Assembly: GCA_020809705.1 (NCBI GenBank)
Contig: CP085830.1
Location: 1,178,001 to 1,242,000, forward strand
Direction: 5' to 3'
DNA: 64,000 bases
From: Calonectria ilicicola
Lineage: Eukaryota; Ascomycota; Sordariomycetes; Hypocreales; Nectriaceae
Shown here: positions 1 to 11,458 of the stretch, piece after piece
How positions within the stretch are numbered: position 1 is the stretch's first letter
Layout: each line of letters opens with the position of its first letter
Translations under genes and position numbers: made by a program
The notes under the pieces: model-generated
Databases searched by the model: none
What the model saw: the letters and a program-made list of their open reading frames with translations, nothing else
Told to the model about the DNA's origin: nothing

Positions 1-1870
1 TTATCTAATGTGAGCCTAAGCATGCGGACGTCAACACTCAAAGCTGTCCCGTTTTCTGACATGTCAAAAACCCAGTCATCAAAAGCTGAGTTGCCATACT
101 TGATGCAGTCAAAACCAGCCCAACCAACAATGCAGGGATCTACTATTGCTCCAGCCGTAGCTGGAGGCAAGTAAGAAGCCCGAAAACCCAAACGAGAGTC
201 GTATTGACCTTTCCTATCAGATCGAGGACTGATGGTTCGAAGCGTAGTCGGGTATAGCCTCGTGTTGTTACCGATTCCAAAATCAGATGCTGTTGGACTC
301 TCTGGCGAAGAACCGGGTCCGATAAGTGGAACTCCACGGCTGACAAGTGATTGGACAGTAAGACCTAAATAGCCGTCATGTCCTGCTGCTATTGTTATGG
401 AACTATTCGTAATCTTGTCATAATATGTGCCGTTGAAATTGACACCAGCTTCTGCTCTCGCCTGCTTTTCAACAGCAGGCATAATTATTTCTGAGACCTT
501 GACTTTGAGCGAAGTTCGAAGTTGTGATGCATTGGCCCCCGCGGTGAGAATCGCAAACCCAACGTCGTGCTGAGGAGATAATACAAACGAAGCATGGTAT
601 GCACCGAGATCTCCGTCCTTGATGTAATATGGAATTACTCTATCTTCGGATTCCAGGAACGTGATTTCCCAAGGTGCACCGACCGCGTAATTCAGGCGCC
701 TAGTCATGGTTCTTGGTTTGAGCCAACGACGTGTTAGGGCAGGTGAAAGTATCGCCGAGTTCAATATCCCTTGGCCGGCTTTTACTAAGTCACCGGTTGA
801 CATGTAAAGAGACCCGGCAGGACTATCCAAGCCCAAGTCAGCTAACCATGCTGTATCGGATGGATCTCCGGGAATGACACCACCACTTTTAGGCGCCTCT
901 ATGTAGCTGCTATGTCTCATGGCAAGGGGTTTAAAAATCATATCAGTCATGCTTGTTTCTAAATCCTTGCCTGAGATGCCCTCAAGAGCATAAGCAAGTA
1001 AAGTAAACGCCAAGTTGCTATAGGCTGGGGAATGTGATGATGGCCATGTAGGTCTTCTTTTGAGCAATTGCTCAAAAAACTCTATACCAAAAGTTTCAGC
1101 TAGAATGGCCTAAAATTCCTCAAAAAGACCTACCTTCTCCAGTACACGTTGGCTGTGACAAGTCTGCACTGCACTTTGGGACATCACTATCATTTAATGC
1201 TGGAAATCCCGATTCCTCCAATATATCCCGAGAATATTGAACAGCTAAATCACCGCCGCTGGCTAGAAGCCGTCAGTAGGCGTTGCAAACTAAATGAGTC
1301 TCTGTAACAAAGCTTACCAGCTCTGGCTATACCCGCAGATTGGCTAGCAAGCTCGCCAAGAGTCACCTCTTCCCATCTCACGCTTTCAATATCATCGTAG
1401 ATGGGGCCATGAATAGTTTCGGAGCTCTCCAGCTCAGGTATATATTTTGTAATGGGGTCATTAAAACGTGAGTCCCCAATAGCTGCAAGAAGGGTCCAAA
1501 CAGTAAATACTTTGGCAACGCTTCCGATCCGAAAGATAGAATCCCGGTCAACCTTTTTAGCACCGATATCGATTCCAGGGGTATGATAACGTTCATAAAA
1601 TGTGCTATTCTCTGTAGATGAGAATACTGCGACTGTTAATGCAGTGGTGTTGGGTAAAAGACCTTGACTCTTGTCGTTGAGAACATCATCGAATTCGGAT
1701 ATGGCGCTTGAGAGCAAAGCACTGTTTGATAGCTGCGAAGGCGCGGGGAACGCTGGGCCAGCTAACGCACAATTTTCAACTTTAGTATTTTGGGACGTCG
1801 AAGAATCTGCATTTACTTTGGCATAACGCGCAACTGTCAAGGCAAACAAAGTGAAGCGGTAAAGGTACAT
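1..1870 (-). CDS. Secreted beta-lactamase-like serine hydrolase, 3' end beyond window
   Basis: Probable extracellular or vacuolar serine hydrolase of the beta-lactamase/penicillin-binding-protein fold; substrate unknown. ATG at 1870 begins a hydrophobic leader (MYLYRFTLFALTVARYAKVNA). The catalytic S-x-x-K is SVAK at about residues 117-120 (context FRIGSVAKVFT), and the second motif is YSN at about 254-256. Downstream sequence fits the C-terminal extension common in fungal members. Exons proposed: 1870-1318, 1262-1134 and 1099 to the window edge. The first intron (1263-1317) has a good GTAAGC donor. The second (1100-1133) would be only 34 nt, unusually short, but reading through it meets a stop, so a frameshift is the alternative. 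The frame is still open at base 1. It lies about 1.5 kb from the divergent MFS gene, so membership of the adjacent metabolite cluster is possible but unproven. Confidence 0.82.
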
Positions 1871-3371
1871 GGTGCAAATAATTACCAGGATCGACAAACT
1901 ATCCCGGGAAATTGTCCTGTGGCACTTATTATATTAATAGGCTCCCTTTTAAATGGCTAGAACCAGACAAGAAGATTGCTGCCTACAACGCGCCTCACCG
2001 TTGAAAATTTATCCAACCTTGGCATGATGTTCGAATTGGAACTAACCTGCGGCACATCGAGCCTGATTTGTACAACCGAGTCAGCTTGCCAAGAAAATAC
2101 TCGTATCAGCTGCAACTTCTCATATTAAATCGAGCTTGGCGTTGGTGTTTGCAAGTAAAAACATGAGGCAAACCAGACTCTTGGACCCGCTAGATACTCG
2201 GCTGACCAGCAAGCCGACATGCCTTGAATATGTCGGGTGACACATTCAAGGCACAGGTAAGTTTTGAACTGGCAGGCGATGATCTGAGAATATTGCCATC
2301 GTTATCACACAGCCACATTTTTTCGACAGCGGTGGTTCTGGGATACAGATCCATGTCTCAATAAGTCCCCGACCTGCCATATTGGGAGTAATCGTTCAGA
2401 CTGACGCGTGAAAGGCGTCACTGTTCAAATCAGCCTGGAAATAATTCAGAGTAAACCCTCGAGGCTTGAGTGCTGATATTGAATACCTCTGGGGTGATCA
2501 GTAGGATGAGTTGAGTTAACAACGAAAAGATGGAATAGGTAAAAAAAACGGGATGTTTGCACGCCATCATACATTGGAGGTTACACGAAAAGGACGAATT
2601 CAATCAGTTCAAAAGTTGCATGTTCAATTTCCTAGATAATTTAAGTATGACCAGGAATGAGAATAGTAAATTTGTTTTATCTGACGGAATATTTAGTTTT
2701 ACATATTTTTATACCATGTTTAATAATAATCCTCTGTATAATGTCTAGGGTAGTGGAAAATTGCAAACATCGGGTTTAAGCCCTGCTGATCCCCACATCG
2801 GCCTCGGCATCGGCCTCGGTGGTAGGTGAAAGATCGGCCCACAAAGGGGGCCAGAGGTGACGTTGGCACTTGAGCCTAATAGGCAGTTACATGGGGGTGT
2901 CGAATGACGAAGACAATGAATTTACTGACGGAGAGTGCGGTGCCTATGCAGGTACCAGACTGCGCGATGGATGGCCAAGATTTCCTTGTGGTGGTTTTTC
3001 GCTCATCGTGGCCGAGAAACTTAGCGCCGATCCCATGCTCCAGACGTGTGGGATGCGCAATTACCACTACCAGCACAAATCCAAGCTGCTATACACGATG
3101 AGGATTTGTCGGCCTTTCCATCTCGTCCAAGTTACTCTGCTGCCGGGCCTCGTCGATCACTGTACACGGAAAAACGGTGATTGGACACGGTGTTTTGAGC
3201 ACAGCCAACAGTCATCCGGCCAACAGTTTTTTAGGACCGAACTTCTTAGGCCCGAGATTTTAAGACCGAGAACCTCATTTATAAGACCGAACTAATCCTG
3301 CTCTTCTCCTTGCGGCTTAACATCCCCTCAACAACATTCAATCCCTGTCATTTCCGAGCGAAATAGCAAGG
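1871..3371. other. Intergenic, divergent promoter of hydrolase and MFS genes
   Basis: No convincing gene seen. It contains a short tandem of a CATCGGCCTCGG unit near 2798-2821, an AT-rich stretch at about 2600-2750, and the repeated TWAGNCCGA elements described separately just upstream of the MFS gene. Confidence 0.5.
3231..3290 (+). promoter_or_regulatory. Four repeated TWAGNCCGA elements upstream of MFS gene
   Basis: Four near-identical 10-mers lie in direct orientation: TTAGGACCGA (3231-3240), TTAGGCCCGA (3246-3255), TTAAGACCGA (3260-3269) and ATAAGACCGA (3281-3290). They sit 80-140 bp before the MFS start codon. The repetition is seen directly. That they are binding sites, for instance of the Zn2Cys6 regulator at 14354-17068 through the CCG core, is inference. 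Confidence 0.4.
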
Positions 3372-5064
3372 ATGAAAAACCTACGATTGGCCTCTATCCC
3401 AGAGGGGACTGAAGATGCCCGCCCTTGGGTGATTTTGGCGGTCGTGTGCTCGGCGATGTTCCTTGATTGTGAGTGTGGATCAGCTGACGCGCGCCTTGTT
3501 CGAATATCAACTTACGCCTCTCCTTCCAGTGTCCAACCTCTCAGCAGTGACTATTGCGCTGCCCACGATAGGTGACCAACTCAACACTGATCAGGCACGA
3601 TTGCAATGGATCATTTCTGCCTATGCATTGACGGTATAGCACGCCTCTTTGGTCCGTAATAATGGCATGGAAACTGACCAAGTCCCTTAGTTTGGAAGCT
3701 TCCTCCTTCTTGGCGGCCGTGGGGGTGACATTTTCGGCCATCGGCGTGTTCTCATCTTTGGCTCGTGCTTCTTTGCCCTATTCACCCTAGTGTGCGCATT
3801 AGCGCCCACTTTTGAGGCTTTGGCTATCGGCAGAGCATTTCAGGGCATTGGAGCTGGGTTCACGATCCCATCGGCTCAAGCCCATGTCGGCATTTATTTC
3901 TCGGACCCGGCAAAGCGCGCCAAAGCTCTTGGTTTCTGGGCTGCCGCAGGGTCTGTAGGGTTCATCGCCGGCTTGATTCTGGGTGGTGTCCTGACGGCTG
4001 AGCTGAGCTGGCGCTGGATCTTCTGGATCTCGCTTATCGTATCAGGGTTCGTGATACCAGCCGCCCTCTTGACGCTCCCTCGCCCGCCCCGTAAACAAGC
4101 CCCTGTGTCTTCGGCAGATGGTGTCGAATCTGGACCAGAGGAACCAGAAAACATCGAAAAGAAACTGTTTCATTCCATCAAGACTCGCCTAATTCGTTTC
4201 GATGTCCTCGGAATCTGTCTCGGCGTTCCAGGCCTGCTTCTCCTCACATATGCTCTGACATCCGCCAATGAGACCGGATGGGGCTCCCCATCAATTGTAT
4301 CGACGTTAGTTGTAGCTGTTGTGCTCCTGGCGCTCTTCGTCTTCCAAGAGTCACAGGCTAGCCAAGCTCTCATCAACCCGCGACTGTTCCACAGCGCTTC
4401 CTTTAACCTGACCTTGATCTTGGCCGTTGCAACCTATGCTATTCGACAAGCTTGCTCCTACTTCCTCACTCTGCAACTTCAATCATATGGTAACTCACCC
4501 CTGCATACATCGGTGCTGTTTCTCCCAGTTGGTGTATCCGCTTTGATCGCGAATTCGATTGCCGGCCGGTTGGTGCCTTTCCTCGGAGCACGCGCCATGT
4601 TCGTCCTTGGCTGGGCTTTGTGCATCCCTGGAGTGATCCTGTTTAGCTTCATAACCGAAGAAGCTAGCTACTGGCGCTTCACCTTCCCCGGTATGATCCT
4701 CTACATTGTAGGGCTTAGCGTGGTCTACATCACAGCAAACTTTGTCGTTGTTTCATCTGCTTCCAAGAGTGACCAGGGTGCTGTGGCTGGTATCTTCAAT
4801 GTTGCACTGCAGGTTGGCGGTTCCGTGCTTGGTCTAGCTGTACTAACCGCTGTTGCGGATGGGGTGAATGCTCGCTTCGGAGGGAAAGCCGCCAGTGCTG
4901 ATCAGCTATCCGAGGTCGGCTACAAGAGCGTCTATTACTCTTGCATCATTATCTCCGGCATAGCCTTTGTGATAAGCATGCTGGCTATTGATGTGCCCGA
5001 CACAATGCGCGGTACATTTTGGGCACCAAAACAAACAGATAAGCCCGAATCAACAGAAAATTGA
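3372..5064 (+). CDS. MFS drug-efflux-type transporter (DHA2-like, 14 TM)
   Basis: Polytopic membrane protein of 524 aa, predicted proton-coupled exporter. Exons 3372-3468, 3530-3633 and 3691-5064 join in frame (97+104+1374 nt). The introns have GTGAGT...CAG and GTATAG...TAG borders. The start MKNLRLASIPEGTEDARPW precedes TM1. Motif A appears as LLGGRGGDIFGHRR between TM2 and TM3. A motif-C-like segment GSVGFIAGLILGGVL follows in TM5, and a charged loop around 150-190 separates the two halves. Length and repeat layout match drug:H+ antiporter-2 members that export fungal metabolites. It sits beside the P5CR, 2OG dioxygenase and prenyltransferase genes, so export of their product or self-protection is the likely role. 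The substrate cannot be read from sequence. Confidence 0.9.
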
Positions 5065-5523
5065 GCTCAGGAATGAAAATTAGGATTCAAGAATGTTCAG
5101 GGATCGAATAGACGAGGTGGGACAGGCGTAATGGCAAGGTTTGAGTACCTGCGCGGGCTCTAACAAGGATAATTTAAGCATTCTTTATCTTGGTTCCGAT
5201 AACTTTATATTTATTTGATAGATTAAATCTACGTTTGGACACGTGTTGGTGTTTTGCTATCGGATCTTTTATTGATCACCCTATTCAAGGTTTGATGATA
5301 GGGCAAACATTCAAACGTCACTAAGCGCTTAGCTTCAATAAAAGCACACAGTGTGTATCTTCGTCGTTCAGGTATTTGTGATTTAAGATTAGGAATTGAA
5401 CGAAATGGAAGATAATTTTGTTTCCCTCTCACAGGAGATGTTGTGAATGGACGAGATTGCGAGTTTCTTCAATGTGAAAAAGATCGTGCCGAAAACACGG
5501 CAATAATATTAAAGTATTTAAAT
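5065..5523. other. Convergent 3' intergenic region
   Basis: AT-rich spacer between the convergent MFS and P5CR-like genes. No gene or repeat was recognised; it presumably carries both 3' UTRs. Confidence 0.5.
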
Positions 5524-6540
5524 TTAATTTCCCATTTCAATGTTCGCTTTCAAACATGTAAAGACCGCGTCCATAATAGAGTCTCCAGCTTTGCGGTCAT
5601 CTAGAACGGCCATGGCTTTCTCTGTGCTTCCTCCTGGGACACAGACATCGGATAACAGCTCCGAAAACGTACTCTGAGAGCCCTTTGAGAGAACTGCGCC
5701 TCCAATCATTGATTGAATTACCAGAGATTTGGCCTGGCTTTCAGGTAATCCTTTTTGGACACCTGCGTCAACCATTGAACGCATCAAGTAATAGATGTAG
5801 GCTGGTGCAGATCTGAGTTACATGTTAGCATTTGGTGGAATTGGACAAGCAGGTTAGGTGTCAAAGGTGATAAAATTTCCTTCAAAAATGATTCGGCATT
5901 GGAAAGTACCTCCGTCTGCTGCCAAAGATCACCTAAGTTGAAAAGACTTCACTTACCCGGAGATTGCTGCTGCCACATCAAGATGGCTCTCTTGACTGAG
6001 AATTTCAATGCATGGTGATGTCATATGCAGGACCGTTTTTACCTCCTCCATCAAGTCGGAGCCGATAAAATTGTTCTTCACAAGGGCATTTGATCCTTGC
6101 CTTACTTCAACTGGGGTGTTTGGCATAGAGCGGACGATTGGTGTTTCTGTGGGTAACCATTGTTCCAGCTGGCTGATTGTGATACCGGGACATACTGTTA
6201 AGATCACTGGTAGGCGAGCCGGGTTAGATCTCTTGATAGCCTCATGAATCTCCAGGCACACTTCTTTGGTGTAGTGAGGTTGAGTGCCAATGATGACTAA
6301 ATGTGTGTCAATCTTTTCTGGTAGTGCCCAGAGGTTGGGATCTTGGTTGTTGATAGACACGTATGCCTCTGGATATTTCTTGCGAAGTCTGACGATATGA
6401 TCTTCCCGGCGTCCTGTTAGGCAGATCCGGTAGGATCTTGTGGGATGGGACTGAGATACGATGCCATCTACGATAGCTGAACCAAGAGTGCCACAACCGA
6501 GCATGCTCAGTTGGACTGTGACTTTCGACTTGCTGGCCAT
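5524..6540 (-). CDS. Pyrroline-5-carboxylate reductase homologue (imine reductase)
   Basis: NAD(P)H-dependent reductase of the P5CR family (ProC type), which reduces cyclic imines such as pyrroline-5-carboxylate to proline. Exons 6540-5957 and 5812-5524 give 290 aa. The phase-2 intron (5813-5956, 144 nt) splits the family motif and splicing restores SGSAPAY, strong support for the model. The N-terminal Rossmann motif is GCGTLG at about residues 15-20. A C-terminal DVCVPGGSTEKAMAVLDD matches the family D-x-V-x-x-PGG-[ST] signature. Next to a 2OG-Fe(II) oxygenase and a DMATS gene it is more likely a dedicated biosynthetic paralogue than housekeeping Pro3. In known fungal pathways (UcsF/UcsG, PhqC/PhqD) such an oxygenase-reductase pair makes methylproline from isoleucine. 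That parallel is inference. Confidence 0.9.
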
Positions 6541-7848
6541 GTTTATCGAGTAGTTGATGTGAAAGTATGGACTGTGGATTTGTGCTTGGCAACTGTGAAT
6601 ACACTACGAGATGGCCTATCTTATTCAAATATAGCTACCTTTTGGTCAAATTTTCAGGCCAAGTCGAATCCGAGATCCGCTAGATTTACTACTACACAAT
6701 AGCATTGAGGGGTAGATGATGCTCCACTGCATCAAAAGACGCGTTGCATCAACGAACATGACTAGTACGACTCAACGTGAATTTGATTGACACGGCTCGG
6801 CTTTACCCCGATAAATTTGGAAGGAGAAGGCGGCGATAACATCCCATCTGCAGCTTGAATCTGATACGTGAGAAGTTTGTTTTCCGAAGCACTTGCTTAA
6901 CATGGCTAGACAACGCGGGTTCGGCCGCGCTACTCTTCAAAGTTCCGTGACGGTCCACGCATGATAACACAGAGCCTCCACCCCCATGGAGCCATCGGGG
7001 TGCCCGTGAGAACCGGGACCAGCCCGGTAGTTTTGGAGTTAAGCTTTTTTGCGTGGAGCCAAGTTGGGGTAAACTGGGGGGCCCTTTATCAGTGCAGAAA
7101 ACCGGATACGCGGCAATGGCGCCTCTGCGTCGTGTGTTCTGGCCAGTAGCCGCTGTCGTGCCGCAGGCGTAGACCAACACAGCCCGGGCGTTAGTGTTGG
7201 TACGGTGCGGGGTGGTTGACACGTCTCGCCGACATACAAGGGCGTGGCCTCCACATTGATGTCGTGATCATCAACTCCCCGGCAGCACTCTGATTCATAC
7301 CGTCACCACTGCCACTGTGGGGTGGCCGTAATCTTTTGCTTCACCCCAAGTTATTGGCCGGGCCCCAGGCCGAACCTCCCCACAGTAGTCCCGAGACCAG
7401 GCTTTTTGGGGGTTTGCGGGCGCAAAGCTGTACTAACACGTAATTGAGTTTTCCGAACGCGAAACGGCCGATTTGTAAAAGATACCACTCTATCGAGGTG
7501 AATAGGACGAGCACACGTTTCGGAGCCCTTTTCCAGCTAGTCTCGACTATGAAGACTGGCCCGACAGTGGATTTTCAAGTTTTAGAAAGTACATCACGAA
7601 CGAACGAAAGCACGGGGCATGACTATATTACGCCTTCCGTAACTTAATTCCCCGTTTGGACAAACGCGGAGGGTCCATTTTGTGCTGGGGTAGCTAACTT
7701 TTTCATGGAAGTTGACTGATGGCTTGCTTGGTCACTGGAAAAATCGGGATCAATTTGCAGTACCAACTTATGAATTCATTCTAAACTCCGCAAAATGGCT
7801 AGCTAACGTGAATAAATGAAGCGCATCACATTCATAATTGGGTATAAT
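6541..7848. other. Intergenic, no gene recognised
   Basis: Contains the P5CR promoter and the 3' side of the 2OG dioxygenase gene. Bases about 6950-7440 are clearly more GC-rich than their surroundings and hold several overlapping chance ORFs on both strands, none resembling a protein family. It could be a remnant of an insertion, but no terminal repeats were found. Confidence 0.45.
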
Positions 7849-8987
7849 TTACGACCAGAAAATAAGTCTGGGCTTTCCTCCTGTTTTAGAACTTGGCAGC
7901 AGACCCATAAAACTGCTCAGTGTCAACCTGGGGCGGTAGGTCATGCCAAGATGTGGCATGTTCTCCACAGTGACGGCTTCTACCTCATGCATGTTTCGGG
8001 AGTTGAACATGCAGAGAGCGCCAAGCTCAGGCTCGCAAACGACTCTCTTGGCATCCTTTACCAGATCGTGGTGGTATCCGTAGCTGTCAGGGTCACGGTA
8101 CTTGAGGGCATTCTCTGTCCATTCCACATCGTAAACGAACTGTTGAAAATTAGTCGCCGGCATTTCTTTTTCAGAACATGTTCAAAACTCACTGTTCTGC
8201 CAGCCTTCACAGGAGCGAGGTACAGGTTGTAGACGATCTGGTGCTCCACAGAGTTGATGACCCAGTCCTCGCTGAGACTGTCATAAGGTGAAAAGTCACA
8301 GTGAAGGTAGGTGGAGTTGTTCAAAGCTCTGAAGATACCGGAAAAGTATTTCTTGCCAGGTCCTTCCATGGCGACCTGCACATCCCAGTCTGGAAACAAC
8401 GAGGTGATGCGGTGGAACACACGGTACCAAGCATTCAGGCCTCTGTCCCTGGCTAGGTCACTGTGGAAGTTTTCCCATTCTGCTGTGTCCTTGAAATACT
8501 TTTCTTGCTCTGCAGAAGTGTTAGTTCAATAGAAATGGCTCGAGAAGTCAATAATACTTGCCATCAGTGCGGTTGGTGAAGTCTTCCTGGGACTGGGCTT
8601 GGTACTCAAACTTGGCAATGTCAGAATAGGCTATGATCGAAGACGAGTTACTTGGTTTACCTGAGCAAGTCCGACTTTGTGCAGGGGAGGTCCAGTGTTG
8701 TGTTTGTATGGAGTGACAAGTGGGCTAAGATAATCTTCGTACTTGGCACACTCTTCAGGCGACAGGAAACCAGGCTCTTTGATGAGGGGGGTTTTCCCGT
8801 AGAGAAGATCAAGCACGCTGTCCCGAGTGAGGGGGACAGGGTCGGTGGTCTTCCAGGGCGAGGTTCCTGGGATAGGGCGAGGGAAGGGGAGCGGCTCAGT
8901 CTGATTTCCTGCAACCACAGTGGTGAGGAGCCTGGCCTGGAATAGCTTCCTGGCGGCAGGGGCGCGTGGGCGGATGAGGCTCAACAT
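7849..8987 (-). CDS. 2-oxoglutarate/Fe(II)-dependent dioxygenase-like protein
   Basis: Predicted non-haem iron oxygenase of 327 aa. Exons 8987-8661, 8610-8562, 8509-8193 and 8139-7849 keep frame throughout. The iron triad is visible: H-x-D as HCD at residues 195-197 (context STYLHCDFSP) and a distal H at about 282 (FNSRNMHEVEAV). The 2OG-binding arginine is in RPRLTLSSFMG near 302. The second intron uses a GC donor (GCAAGT) with a normal CAG acceptor; the third has a perfect GTGAGT and a CTAAT branch site. The basic, hydroxylated N-terminus (MLSLIRPRAPAARKLFQARL) resembles a mitochondrial presequence. It lies next to the P5CR-like gene and is divergent from the DMATS gene. Hydroxylation of an aliphatic amino acid or of a prenylated product are both plausible. 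The substrate is unknown. Confidence 0.82.
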
Positions 8988-9794
8988 TTTGGTGGTATTT
9001 GAGACAAGTTTGATCCTATCTCGAAAAATGAACAATGGGCTGCAAGGTAGACGACACGTCGAGGGGTAAAATGATTTGGTCTTTCTATAGATATGAAAGG
9101 CAAAAGCAAAAGCTAGCCCAGGCACACAATCCTCAAATGGTTTAGCACCAAGGAAGGACCCTTACTCCCTTCTAGGTAGAGATTGACTATACAGAATATG
9201 GTTGAATACAAGACATCGCATTAGGCATGACGCCGGGAACAACCCATCTATGTGACGATTTCACCTACAACAACCATCGGAGAGCCCCGTTTCAGCAAGG
9301 ATATCATGACAGAATGTGCATACGCCTGGATTTTGCAGCGCTAGAGTTGGTATCCGTATGAATTGCATACCACCAAGGTTAGCCTCCGCCCGGATGATAG
9401 GCCGATTTAATCGGTACCCAGTTCCGAGCCACGGATGAAGTCATATTCATCTGCCGCTACTAATCGGATCGAGAGAAATACCGAGATGCATAAAGTTTGC
9501 CGATTCCGAAGTCGTTGTCGTCGTCACACGGCGAATCATTTTCTTTTTCTGGATCTTTCCTGGGGGCTGTCTGGTCGGTCCGGGCCGGCGTAGACCCTTC
9601 TAGGCCCCTGAAAAAAGAAAGTCAATGGGAGACCAAGGGCCCTACTTGTTATCGATAATGCCACTATCAAGGCCGTCGCTCTTTCGGCCGTCTCATGAAA
9701 TCCGGGTCCACTGATAACAATTACCCCTTAGTTTGGGGTAACGGTATTTCTGTATCCGGGCCCGGTCAATAGAGTTTACCGGGCATCTTGAGAT

Positions 9795-9810
9795 CCCTGC
9801 CATGGCAGGG
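9795..9810. repeat. 16-bp perfect palindrome
   Basis: CCCTGCCATGGCAGGG reads identically on both strands. It lies between the divergent dioxygenase and prenyltransferase genes and could be a dimeric-regulator site. Function is unknown. Confidence 0.4.
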
Positions 9811-11181
9811 GATGGGTTTTCGGAACTGAAGAATGGCGTTCTCTCAGATTAGCATCTCACCGCCGCAAATACTAAGCAATTTTTGAGGACATCCAACGTA
9901 TAAACTACCCTAGCCTCATTGGGAAACCGTAACCTAAGGGTGAGCACGTGGATCTTATCAGCTGACCCAAGGCACTCCACGGACTCCATAAACGGCAGAC
10001 GATTCAAATACGTTGGGGGTTGATGTTTTGCGCCCGCAGTCATTCGGAAAAAGTCCCCTTTGACATAAGAAAAACTTGGGTTTGTTGACTTTGAACAAAC
10101 TTTGCAACGCCTCCATGATAATGCGTGGTCATAGTGGAGGTTCACCAACTTTCGTCTACGCTCAGCCCCTGCAATTGCGGCGTTTTGCGGAGAATCTCGA
10201 CAATAATGAGTGAAGATTATTGGTGCAATAGTCATGAAAAAGGAATAATTCGAGGTCAAATCGATAAGAACGCCAACACTAATAATCGGCAATCTGATCT
10301 CCGCTATCCAAAAATTGGTAAATTATGAAAAGGAACGACGGTTGAGACGTAATTTGCGTGACACAATCATTCCAGTTAATTATATGGGCCTCCAAGCACT
10401 GGAGACTGCTGGAGGTGAAATGTATTTCGTAATGATGCCTCATGCTGTAGCTTCGACTTTCATTTTGTAGTGGGTCTTGATTACCTCGATAAGGCTTATC
10501 TGCGTTGAAATTTCCTTGGGATAATGAGTTACAGATGGGGGCGGCATTGGATTGATTCATAATACAGAATCACCAAAAATTCAGCAGGAGCTATATCTTT
10601 AGTCAGGACATTATTAGTAACAGCTGTGCATTTGTGCATAACCATAGGCATACAATTTGGATATGTATTTTGTTACGGATATTGGAAATATTGCTCAGAC
10701 AGAAATAATCATTCCAGCTATCTCACAAGGGCTGGAAAATTGGTGTATGAGCCAATGGTATGAATCTCAAGCCTAAACTCCAAACCACGATTCAGAAGCT
10801 AATCAGGATGCCTAATACCATGCACTGACAATTTGTCATGGAAATCATGGTGTCTGAACAAGTATCCTAATTGGCAGAATTAACCGCGAATGAGCCTCGG
10901 CTAGTTTACGTTACTGGGATTAAAAAAGCTTGTCTTTCGTGGCTTTCCTCATTGAAACGCGTCAAAGTGTACGTCATTCCCGAGTCGGCCCAGCCACCAG
11001 ATTGACGAACGGCGGCGATAAGATTAGGCTTGTCTTTTGACATAACCTAGCTCAGATAGTCGCGGATACTATCCTTCTTGATTATTCTAGGCTCGTGCTT
11101 TGAGTTTCGGGCCCTGACCCGTAGTCCAAACCGGATGTTGAACCGTCTACAGTCGAGAAAGAAGATTGGTCTCCACACATG

Positions 11182-11216
11182 AGAGTTCCGAAGCCTCCAC
11201 TTATCAGAGTTCCGAA
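11182..11216 (+). promoter_or_regulatory. Direct repeat AGAGTTCCGAA upstream of DMATS gene
   Basis: The 11-mer AGAGTTCCGAA occurs at 11182-11192 and again at 11206-11216, 24 bp apart, about 250 bp before the prenyltransferase ATG. It is a candidate regulator site because it contains a CCG core. No experimental parallel is known to me. Confidence 0.3.
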
Positions 11217-11458
11217 ACAAGGGTTCGTACAGGAAAGGAGCCGCTTAGCCGTTTAGGGCATTATCGCGGCGTGTCTGTAACGGTGAACTGCTTAGGAGAT
11301 AGGATTAGCCATGAGGATGAATATCGGGTTCGTATGATCATGTTCCGGCGGTGAATTAAAAGGCGATACTTGTATTACTAGTATTATAAGACTCGGCTCT
11401 TTCGGTTATCAGTTCTATTCGTTGTATCGCAAGAACTTGTTGTATAATCCAGATCAAG

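Larger units (their letters stand above)
8988..11458. other. Long divergent promoter region between dioxygenase and prenyltransferase
   Basis: About 2.5 kb with no convincing gene. An open frame on the minus strand at 9849-10292 has no recognisable domain and no good ATG. The region holds the 16-bp perfect palindrome at 9795-9810 and a direct repeat close to the DMATS gene (both listed separately). Confidence 0.5.

Noticed and set aside
2870..3295. Plus-strand open frame of 141 codons
   Set aside because: Overlaps other equally long frames, has no domain, and covers the repeated promoter elements of the MFS gene.
6803..7222. Minus-strand open frame in GC-rich DNA
   Set aside because: GC-rich sequence yields long chance frames on both strands; no family resemblance.
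9849..10292. Minus-strand open frame of 147 codons
   Set aside because: No domain, no good ATG and no splice partners.
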